DNA of 64,000 nucleotides from Emergencia timonensis. GTDB taxonomy: Bacteria; Bacillota; Clostridia; Peptostreptococcales; Anaerovoracaceae. The notes beneath the pieces are model-generated. The model saw nothing but the letters and a program-made list of their open reading frames with translations. It searched no databases and was not told the origin of the DNA. Shown in pieces: positions 34,777 to 44,400 of this stretch. Position 1 is the first letter of the stretch, and each line of letters opens with the position of its first letter. The translations under genes were made by a program, and so were the position numbers. The stretch spans positions 620,001-684,000 of the forward strand of contig NZ_FLKM01000008.1 of NCBI RefSeq assembly GCF_900086585.1. The letters run 5' to 3'.

Positions 34777-37700
34777 ATGGCAGAGAATGTATTTGAAGCG
34801 GTCAAGCAGTCGGTCAGCACCAGAGAAGCGGCAGCGTTTTATGGGATCGAGGTCAAACGAAATGGTATGGCCTGCTGTCCCTTTCACGATGATAAGAACC
34901 CCAGCATGAAGGTAGACCAGCGGTTCCACTGCTTTGGCTGCGGTGCAGATGGGGATGTGATCGACTTTACCGCAAGGCTCTTTGACCTCTCCCCAAAAGA
35001 AGCGGCGGAGAAACTGGCACAGGACTTTGGCCTGATCTATGACAGTCAGGCCCCTCCCCGCAGGAGGTATGTCCGGCAGAAAACCGAGGCACAAAAGTTT
35101 CGGGAGGACCGGCGGCGGTGTTATCGCGTACTGTCCGATTACTACTATTTGCTGAAAAAATGGGAGATCGACAATTCTCCCCGGACACCGGAGGAAGAAC
35201 CGCACCCCCGTTTTGTGGAAGCAATCCAGAAGAAAACCTATGTAGAGTACCTGCTGGACCTTTTTCTTTATGAAAGTGAAGAAGAACAAAAGGCATGGAT
35301 TGCAGAACACACAGCAGAAATCACACACTTGGAAAGGAGATTGAAAATCATGGCTGAGAACAAACCCACCAACCGAGAGCGGCTAAGGGAAATCACAGAT
35401 GGCATCGAGCAGGGCATCAAAGAACTGTTTGAGAGTGAAAAGTATATGCGTTATCTGTCCGTTATGTCCCGCTTCCACCGCTATTCGGTAAACAACACCA
35501 TGCTCATCTATATGCAGAAGCCGGACGCCACTTTGGTAGCCGGATATAATAAGTGGAAAGACCAGTTTGAGCGTCATGTTAAAAAGGGCGAGCATGGTAT
35601 TACCATCATCGCCCCCACACCGTATAAGAAGAAAATCGAGGAGCAGAAACTGGACCCGGATACCAAGGCTCCGATTTTGGATAAAGACGGAAAGATCGTT
35701 ACAGAAGAAAAAGAAATCGAGATCCCTATGTTCCGTCCGGTCAAGGTCTTTGATGTGAGCCAGACCGATGGGAAACCTTTGCCGGAGCTTGCTTCCTCCC
35801 TTTCCGGCAATGTGCCAAATTATGAGGCATTCATGGAGGCCCTGCGCCGCAGCGCGCCGGTGCCGATCACTTTTGAAGCAATGGCCGCCGATACGGACGG
35901 CTATTTTTCTGCCGATCATCAGAAAATCGCCATTCGTCAGGGCATGAGTGAGGTGCAGACGGTTTCAGCCACAGTACACGAAATTGCCCACAGCAAGCTC
36001 CACAATCAGAAAAAGATTCAGATTGCCAATGACGAGCAATATCAGGAGATCGAGCTGTTTGATAAACCCGGTTTGTTCTCCAATGGGCGGATTGTCCGTG
36101 ATAATCTGCCGGAGGGCGTTTATTGCTATGACCTGCGCGGTTCTGACTACGACCCCGGAGAGCCGATTTATGTGGAGAACCGAGTTGGTGTAAACCATGC
36201 GGGTGCTGTGATTCTGGCGGAACCATTAGAACTTCCCAAAGAAGGTTATCTTCGATTGACCGAAGAAGAAGGTTTGAATTTTGTTGGCGGCTTTTCTACC
36301 CTCGCCCAGTTTTTGCAAGAACAGAGGAAAGACCGCCACACGGAGGAAGTGGAGGCTGAAAGCATCTCCTATGCGGTCTGCAAGTATTTTGGTATTGAGA
36401 CCGGAGAAAACAGCTTCGGCTATATTGCAAGCTGGAGTCAGGGCAAGGAACTGAAAGAGCTGAGAGCCAGTTTGGAGACCATCAACAAAACCTCCGGCAC
36501 TTTGATCTCCGACATTGAGCGCCACTATAAGGAAATCTGCAAAGAGCGTGGAATTGACCCCCATGCAAAGGCAGAGCCGGAAACCGCCCCGATAGAGCAG
36601 CCGGCAGATGCCGCTCAGGTATCTGACACCGAGCCAACCGGCAATCTGACCTACTATGTAGCAGAGTGCATGGAGTTTCCAAACCTCGGAGAATACCACG
36701 ATAACCTGTCTTTGGAGGAAGCTGTCCGCATTTATCAGGAAATTCCGGCAGAGCGAATGAACGGGATCAAAGGAATTGGTTTTGAGCTGAAAGACGGAAG
36801 CGACTATGAAGGACCATTTCCGATTTTGACCGGGCAGACCATTGACCTGGACACCATTCAGGCAATCGACTATTACCGCGATAATCCGTTGGTACAGAAA
36901 GCGGCAAAGGAACTGGCTGCGGCAATGCCGGAAATGGAAGTGCTGGGGGCGGACGCCAACCAGCAGGAGGCGTTGTTTCTGATCGACGATGCCACCTATC
37001 TTCATATCCAGCCCTGTGACAGCGGCTGGGACTATACCCTTTACGATGCCGCATCCATGAAAGAGCTGGATGGAGGACAGCTGGATGCACCGGAGCTTTC
37101 CCGCATGAAAGCAGTTCTCCAGATTTGTAATGATAACGATCTGGACAGCACTTCGCTTAGACACGCCCCCCTGTCCATAGTTGAGACCTTGCAGGAAGCT
37201 GCCTATCAGCAGATGCAGGCAGAGGCCAGTCAGATGACTGCTTCTTCCCAGCTACCGGAGGCACAGGAGCAGGCGCTGGATGAATACCCCATGCCCGATG
37301 AGCAGGTATCCACACCGGATATGCTGAAATACGGCTACTCCTATGATGGGATGCTCCCTGTTACCAGAGAACGGGCGCTGGAACTGGATGCCGCCGGTTT
37401 GACTGTCTATGTGCTGCATGAGGACAATACGGAGAGCATGGTGTTTGACCCGCAGGAGATCATGGAGCATGGCGGTCTTTGCGGTGTGGACCGTGAGGAA
37501 TGGGAGAAAAGCCCTCAGTTCCATGAAAAGGTCATGGAGCGTCAGGAACATCAGCAGGAACGAGAACAGGCATTTCTCTCCCAGAATAGAAATTGCTTTG
37601 CCATCTATCAAGTGAGCTGTGACGATCCCCAGAATATGCGCTTTATGAATCTGGACTGGTTAAAGTCCCATGATATTTCCATAGACCGCAGTAATTATGA

Positions 37701-38178
37701 CCTCATCTACACCGCTCCGCTGAGTGAGTCTGGTACTGTGCCGGAGCAGCTGGAAAAACTTTATCAGCAATTCAATCTGGAAAAACCTGTGGACTATCAC
37801 AGCCCCTCCATGAGCGTCAGCGACATCGTTGCGATCAAGCAGGACGGTAAGGTATCCTGTCATTACTGTGACAGCGTTGGTTTTACCCAGATACCCGGAT
37901 TCTTGCCGCAAAATCCGCTGAAAAATGCGGAGATGGCCGTGGAGGACGATTACGGCATGATTGACGGCATCATCAACAATGGCACAAAAGAGCCTACGGT
38001 GGCAGAGCTGGAACAGCAGGCCCGAAGCGGTCAGCCCATTTCCCTGATGGACTTGGCTGACGCCGTTCATCGGGAGGAACGGGAAAAGAAAAAATCCGTT
38101 GTGGATCAGCTGAAAAGCCAGCCCAAAGCAGAACACAAAAAGACAGCACCCAAAAAGAGTGCGGAAAGAGAGATTTGA
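34777..38178 (+). CDS. ltrC: CHC2 zinc-finger primase-like / LtrC / YodL fusion protein
   Basis: 1,133 residues. Residues 1-90 are a CHC2 primase zinc finger (C33/C34, H37, C52, C55; GMACCPFHDDKNPSM). From residue 192 begins an LtrC/ArdC-like antirestriction domain (SVMSRFHRYSVNNTMLIYMQ) with a HEIAH metalloprotease-type motif at 401. The C-terminal half carries a YodL-type domain (NYDLIYTAPL...YCDSVGF). ArdC-like proteins shield incoming single-stranded DNA; the finger may support priming. AAAGGAGA sits 9 bases before an in-frame ATG at 35350, so a 942-residue LtrC form may also be made. Confidence 0.8.
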   Translation: MAENVFEAVKQSVSTREAAAFYGIEVKRNGMACCPFHDDKNPSMKVDQRFHCFGCGADGDVIDFTARLFDLSPKEAAEKLAQDFGLIYDSQAPPRRRYVRQKTEAQKFREDRRRCYRVLSDYYYLLKKWEIDNSPRTPEEEPHPRFVEAIQKKTYVEYLLDLFLYESEEEQKAWIAEHTAEITHLERRLKIMAENKPTNRERLREITDGIEQGIKELFESEKYMRYLSVMSRFHRYSVNNTMLIYMQKPDATLVAGYNKWKDQFERHVKKGEHGITIIAPTPYKKKIEEQKLDPDTKAPILDKDGKIVTEEKEIEIPMFRPVKVFDVSQTDGKPLPELASSLSGNVPNYEAFMEALRRSAPVPITFEAMAADTDGYFSADHQKIAIRQGMSEVQTVSATVHEIAHSKLHNQKKIQIANDEQYQEIELFDKPGLFSNGRIVRDNLPEGVYCYDLRGSDYDPGEPIYVENRVGVNHAGAVILAEPLELPKEGYLRLTEEEGLNFVGGFSTLAQFLQEQRKDRHTEEVEAESISYAVCKYFGIETGENSFGYIASWSQGKELKELRASLETINKTSGTLISDIERHYKEICKERGIDPHAKAEPETAPIEQPADAAQVSDTEPTGNLTYYVAECMEFPNLGEYHDNLSLEEAVRIYQEIPAERMNGIKGIGFELKDGSDYEGPFPILTGQTIDLDTIQAIDYYRDNPLVQKAAKELAAAMPEMEVLGADANQQEALFLIDDATYLHIQPCDSGWDYTLYDAASMKELDGGQLDAPELSRMKAVLQICNDNDLDSTSLRHAPLSIVETLQEAAYQQMQAEASQMTASSQLPEAQEQALDEYPMPDEQVSTPDMLKYGYSYDGMLPVTRERALELDAAGLTVYVLHEDNTESMVFDPQEIMEHGGLCGVDREEWEKSPQFHEKVMERQEHQQEREQAFLSQNRNCFAIYQVSCDDPQNMRFMNLDWLKSHDISIDRSNYDLIYTAPLSESGTVPEQLEKLYQQFNLEKPVDYHSPSMSVSDIVAIKQDGKVSCHYCDSVGFTQIPGFLPQNPLKNAEMAVEDDYGMIDGIINNGTKEPTVAELEQQARSGQPISLMDLADAVHREEREKKKSVVDQLKSQPKAEHKKTAPKKSAEREI

Positions 38179-38179
38179 T

Positions 38180-38395
38180 ATGGGAAACTTTACTTTTGAG
38201 GAAATGAACCTGATGTGCATTTACAATACCGGCAGCCGCACCGGATTGATCAACAGCCTGCGTGAGATGCGCGGCGAGCTATCACCGGAGGAAACGGAAC
38301 TGAGGGAGCTGACCGACAGCGCCCTTACGAAGCTCTGTGCGATGACCGATGAGGACTTTGCCCAGTTGGAGCTGTATCCGGATTTTGACCAGTAA
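38180..38395 (+). CDS. TTRAP: transposon-transfer assisting family protein
   Basis: 71 residues, acidic: MGNFTFEEMNLMCIYNTGSR then LREMRGELSPEETELRELT. This matches the TTRAP family (PF14203) of Tn1549-like elements; the role in transfer is not known. The gene starts 1 base after the previous stop, using a GAGAGA-type binding site inside that gene. A longer frame from 38159 is less likely. Confidence 0.78.
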   Translation: MGNFTFEEMNLMCIYNTGSRTGLINSLREMRGELSPEETELRELTDSALTKLCAMTDEDFAQLELYPDFDQ

Positions 38396-38413
38396 ACACC
38401 ATAACCGCAGGGA

Positions 38414-38436
38414 TGGGGTGGCAATCTGCCACCCCA
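38414..38436 (+). terminator. Perfect 10-bp hairpin before the giant gene
   Basis: TGGGGTGGCA-ATC-TGCCACCCCA followed by CCTCTTT. The T-run is imperfect, so partial termination or RNA processing is likely. It sets the 2,756-codon gene apart from the upstream operon. Confidence 0.55.
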
Positions 38437-38473
38437 CCTCTTTACCCCAAAACCGAAAGGAGGACAGAACACC

Positions 38474-41400
38474 ATGCCAACCAAAGCTGAACTATATGCA
38501 CAGATGGCGGACAAGGTGGCAACACAGCTCACGGGGAGCTGGCAGGAATGGGCAGGGTTTCTCACCACTGCTTCCCGCCTTTACAAATACCCGTTCCATG
38601 AGCAGCTGATGATCTACGCCCAGCGACCGGACGCCACCGCCTGTGCGGAGTACGATTTGTGGAATGAAAAGATGGGCCGGTATGTAAGGCGCGGTTCCAA
38701 GGGAATCGCTCTGGTGGACGATTCCGGGGACAGGCCCCGCCTGCGTTATGTCTTTGATATTTCCGACACCGGAACCCGTGAACATTCCCGCACTCCCTGG
38801 CTGTGGCAGCTGGAGGAGCGCCATCTGGATTCCGTGCAGGCCATGCTGGAGCGCACCTATGATGTTTCCGGTGATGACCTTGCCGGACAGCTCACCGAGG
38901 CAGCCGGAAAACTGGCTGAGGAATACTGGACGGAGCATCAGCAGGACTTCTTCTATATCGTTGACGGTTCCTTTTTGGAGGAATATGATGAGTATAACAT
39001 CGGAGTGCAGTTCAAGGCAGCCGCCACCGTCAGCATCACTTACGCTTTGATGTCCCGCTGTGGACTGGAGCCGGAACGCTACTTCGACCACGAAGATTTC
39101 ATGGCGATCTTTGATTTCAACACCCCGTCCACCATCGGGGCGCTGGGAACAGCGGTCAGTCAGATCAACCAGCAGGTGCTGCGGCAGATCGGCGTTACCG
39201 TCCGAAATGCAGAGCGCGAAGCCAACCAAGAAAGGAGCAAGCAAGATGAACAATCCCATGACCTATATCCAGAACGGAGACTATCTGATTCCCGACCTGA
39301 AGCTGAGCCAGCAGCCGGAGAAACCCCTGGGCAAGTACGGAAGGATGAGGAAAACCTACCTGAAGGAACACCGTCCCATCCTCTACAACCAGATGCTACT
39401 GAGCGAGAAGCTGTACCCGCACCTTCTGGAGATCGACGAGACCGCCCAGAGCAGACTGGAGCAGATGATACCCCAACTGGCGAAGGAAGCGGGAGCCACC
39501 GAGGAACTGAAAGCCAGCGATCCCATGAAGTGGGTGGGGCTGATGAACACCTGCAAAGCCCAGGCCGAGGAAATCCTGATGGCGGAGCTTATCAACAGCT
39601 GACCCTAAACCTGTTCCTCTCCGAAGCGGAACAGATCCAATCCATAGATGAAGCAGAGAATGTAGCGCATACATCCTCTGCTTTTTCTTTTGCCCAAAAT
39701 GATATTGACCATGTGCTGCGTTTGGGCGGCAATACAGACCGCCAGAGAGAGCGTGTGGTTGCAGCCTTTGAAAAGCAGAAAACCACCGCTGAGATTGCCG
39801 AGATACTGAAAAAGCTGTACCACGGCGGCAACGGCCTTGGCAGTGTGAGCGCATGGTATGCCGAGGATGGTATCCATCTTTCCCACGGGAAGTCTGTCCG
39901 TTATGACAGGTCTGCCCAGGTCATTTCCTGGGAGAGCGCCGCAGAGCGTATCGGGGAGCTTTTGGAGAGTGGCCAGTTTGCCTCCAATGTGGAGCTTGCA
40001 GAAGCGGCAGGCTATGAACGATCCCTCCTTTCAGAAAAGCTCTGGCATCTGTACCACGATTTCAGCGAGGAAGCCAGAGAAGCCGGATATTTGTCCTGCC
40101 TGTCAGAGATCAAAGGAAATGGGTTCCCGGAGGAGACCCGCCGCCTGACGGAGCAGCTGAGTGCCCCGGCTTTCCGCCAGACACTCAAGGAAGAATACGC
40201 TGCCTTCTGGACTGCCTATCAGCAGGACCGTGACCTGTTGCGTTTTCATTACCATAGACCAAGGGAGATCTGGGAGAACCTGAAGGACCTTGACCTGCCA
40301 CGCAGGACCTTTTCTTCAGACCTTTCCCAAGTGCCAACCGTTCAGCGCTTCATTACCGAGGATGAGATTGACGCCGCCATAACCGGCGGCAGCAGTTTTG
40401 CCGGAGGAAAAGGCCGTATCTATGCCTTCTTCATGGAAAACCACACGGACAAGGAAAAAGTGAGATTCCTCAAAGACGAGTATGGCATTGGCGGACGCTC
40501 TCATGCACTGTCCGGCGCAACACACAGCGGTGAAGATCATGACGGGAAAGGGCTGCATTATAAAAAGCAGGGCTGCCCGGATGTTCACTTGAACTGGGAA
40601 AAGGTTGCCAAGCGCATTACCTCTCTTGTTCAGAAAGGCCGCTATCTTACCGAACAGGAACAGGCGCAGTATGACAAAATCCAGGCTGAAAAGGAACTGG
40701 CAGAAGAAGATGCTATCCAAGCCCAGCAGCCGGAGGTGGAGGAAGAAACTCCAAAGCCTACCCTTCGGGAGCAGTTTGAGCAGTATAAGCCTGTGGTAAC
40801 TGCTTCCATTTCCGAGGATGCCGCATACCGTAATGCCTGCGGTCATTCTGACCGTGAAAATGCTGTCATCGAGGGCAATGCTGCTGTGCGCCGTGCGGTC
40901 CTTGGTTCTAAGGATATGGAGCTGATCCGCCTTTATTCTGATATACCGGAGTTCCGCCAGCGACTGCACCGGGAAGTGATCGACGAAACCTATCCAAAGC
41001 TCCATGAACTTCTGCGCCCTCTTTCTCAGGAAGATATTGATACTGCCCTTTGTGCATGGAACGGCAATATTGAGAGTAAACACGCTGTCGTCCGCTATAT
41101 GAAAGACCATGCAAGAGAGAAAGATACCGCTGCATGGCTGGCTCAGGAATACGGTGGCAACAACAGCCTGTTCGTTGTCCGTGCCGGAAGCCCGGAGGAA
41201 ACGCAGCTGCCCTGGCCGAAGGTACAACGCCGGATTGCCCAGCTTATTCAGGAGGACCGGTTCTATACCGAAGAAGAACAGGATCGTTTTGACAACATCG
41301 ACCCTATCGCCATCCGGGAAGCTCTGGAGGAAAGAGGGAGCGTCAATGGACAGGTGGCAGACCCGGAAAAACAGGAAAACGATCAAAAGGTAATGTCAGA

Positions 41401-44400
41401 GGTGGAGCAGGAAGCTAATGAGGAAACAGAACACAAGCCAGAATATACGGCCTCTGACAGAGAATATGCTCGTGAGCATCTAATCCCAGGTGAGACTATT
41501 TTTGAAATGGATGGCCATTCTTTTCTGGTGGATTGGATCAATTATGATGCTGGTACAGTTAGTTTTCAAGATATTACTTTTACGTTAGCACCGGGGTTCC
41601 CCCTTTTCCAAATGGAGCCAATTTCTGTTGTTCGTCAGTGGTTAGAACAGGAGCCGGAGCCGCCAGTCCCTGTGACTGAGCCGGAGAAAATCTTTGAGGA
41701 AGTGCTGGACGAACACCCGGTTTCCATTCAGGTCAATGGCCAGTGGCAGACCTTCCCCAATGCCAAAGCTGCCGAGGAAGCCTCCTATGAGGAATACAAG
41801 GCAAACCTGCGCCGCAATGCACAAAACTTCCGTATTACCGATGAGCATTTGGGTGAAGGCGGTCCGAAAGCCAAGTTCCAGGCCAATATCAATGCCATTC
41901 GTTTGCTGAAAGAGCTGGAAGTTGCCGGACAGCAGGCAAGCCCCGAACAGCAGGAAGTCCTATCCCGCTATGTGGGCTGGGGCGGTCTTGCCGACGCCTT
42001 TGACCCGGAAAAACCGGCATGGGCTTCAGAGTATGCCCAGCTGAAAGAGCTGCTGACCCCGGAGGAATATGTCGCCGCCAGAAGCTCCACCCTCAACGCC
42101 CACTACACCAGCCCTACGGTCATTCAGGCCATCTATGAAGCGGTGGGCCGTATGGGATTTGAGACCGGAAATATTCTGGAGCCATCTATGGGTGTGGGCA
42201 ATTTCTTCGGTATGCTGCCGGAGGAAATGAGAAACAGCCGTCTGTACGGCGTGGAGCTGGACCCGGTTTCCGGGCGCATCGCAAAGCAGCTCTATCCCAA
42301 GGCGGACATCACAGTAGGCGGCTTTGAGACCACCGACAGGCGAGACTTCTTTGACCTTGCCATCGGCAATGTGCCTTTCGGTCAGTATCAGGTCAACGAC
42401 AAAGCCTACAACAAGCTGAATTTCAGTATTCACAACTACTTTTTCGCCAAAGCACTCGACCAGGTGCGTCCTGGTGGTGTGGTAGCTTTTGTAACCTCCC
42501 GCTATACCATGGACGCCAAGGATTCCACCGTGCGCCGCTATCTTGCCCAGCGTGCCGAGCTGCTGGGAGCTATCCGTCTGCCTAATGACGCGTTCAAAAA
42601 GAATGCCGGTGCCGAGGTGGTATCGGACATCATCTTCCTCCAAAAGCGGGATCGCCCGCTGGACATCGTGCCGGAATGGACCCAGACCGGACAGACGGAG
42701 GACGGGTTTGCCATCAACCGGTATTTTATCGACCACCCGGAAATGGTGCTGGGCAGACAGGAGCCGGTAAGCACCGCTCATGGTATGGACTACACCGTGA
42801 ACCCTATCGAGGGACTGGAGCTTTCCGACCAGCTGCATGATGCGGTGAAGTATATTCATGGAACTTATCAGGAGGCAGAGCTGCCGGAGCTGGGCGAAGG
42901 CGAAGCTATTGACACCTCCATTCCTGCCGACCCTAATGTGAAGAACTATTCCTATGCCATTGTAGACGGGCAGGTGTACTACCGGGAAAACAGCCGCATG
43001 GTGCGCCCTGACCTCAACGCTACCGCCGAAGCCCGTGTGAAAGGTCTTGTGGGACTGCGTGATTGTGTGCAGGAACTGATCGACCTTCAGATGGATGCAG
43101 CGGTTCCGGACAGCGCTATTCAGGAGAAACAGGCAGAGCTGAACCGGCTCTATGACAGCTTTTCTGCCAAATACGGTCTCATCAATGACCGTGCAAACCG
43201 TCTGGCCTATGCAGACGATTCTTCCTATTACCTGCTCTGTGCGCTGGAAGTCATTGATGAGGACGGAAAGCTGGAGCGCAAGGCGGATATGTTCACCAAA
43301 CGGACCATCAAGCCCCATCAGGCAGTGGCTGTGGTGGATACGGCAAGTGAAGCGCTGGCGGTGTCCATCTCGGAAAAAGCCTGCGTGGATATGGGCTATA
43401 TGAGCCAGCTTACCGGAAAAACAAAAGAAGAACTGGCCGGAGAACTGCAAGGTGTGATCTTCCGTGTACCGGGACAGCTGGAGCAGGACGGATCGCCCCA
43501 TTATGTGACCGCCGATGAATACCTTTCCGGCAATGTACGCCGCAAACTGCGTCAGGCACAGCGGGCGGCACAGCAGGACCCGGTTTATGCAGTCAATGTG
43601 GAAGCTCTTACCGCCGCCCAGCCCAAGGACCTGGATGCGTCGGAGATCGAGGTGCGTCTGGGCGCTACTTGGATCGACAAGGAGTACATCCAGCAGTTTA
43701 TGTACGAAACCTTTCGTACACCGTATTATCTCCAGAGAAATATCGAGGTCAAGTACTCGTCTTTTACCGCTGAATGGCAGATCACAGGAAAAACTTCTGT
43801 TCCTTATAGTGATGTAGCTGCCAACACCACCTACGGAACCAGCCGTGCCAATGCCTACAAGATTTTGGAGGACAGCTTAAACCTGCGGGATGTCCGTATC
43901 TATGACACCATAGAGGACGCAGATGGAAAAGAGCGCCGCGTGCTGAACGCCAAGGAGACCACCCTGGCTGCCCAAAAGCAGCAGGCTATCCGGGAAGCCT
44001 TCAAGGACTGGATCTGGAGAGACCCGGAGCGCCGACAGACTCTGGTGCGCCAGTACAACGAGGAAATGAACTCCACCCGTCCCCGCGAGTATGATGGCAG
44101 CCACATCACTTTTGGCGGCATGAACCCGGAAATTACCCTGCGGGAACATCAGCTGAATGCCATTGCCCATGTGCTGTATGGCGGTAATACTCTGCTGGCA
44201 CACGAAGTGGGCGCAGGCAAAACATTTGAGATGGTGGCCTCTGCGATGGAGGCTAAACGCCTGGGCTTATGCCAGAAATCTCTCTTTGTGGTTCCAAACC
44301 ACCTGACCGAGCAGTGGGCGTCGGAGTTTCTGCGCCTCTATCCTTCTGCCAACATCTTAGTCACAACCAAAAAGGACTTTGAGACCCATAACCGCAAAAA

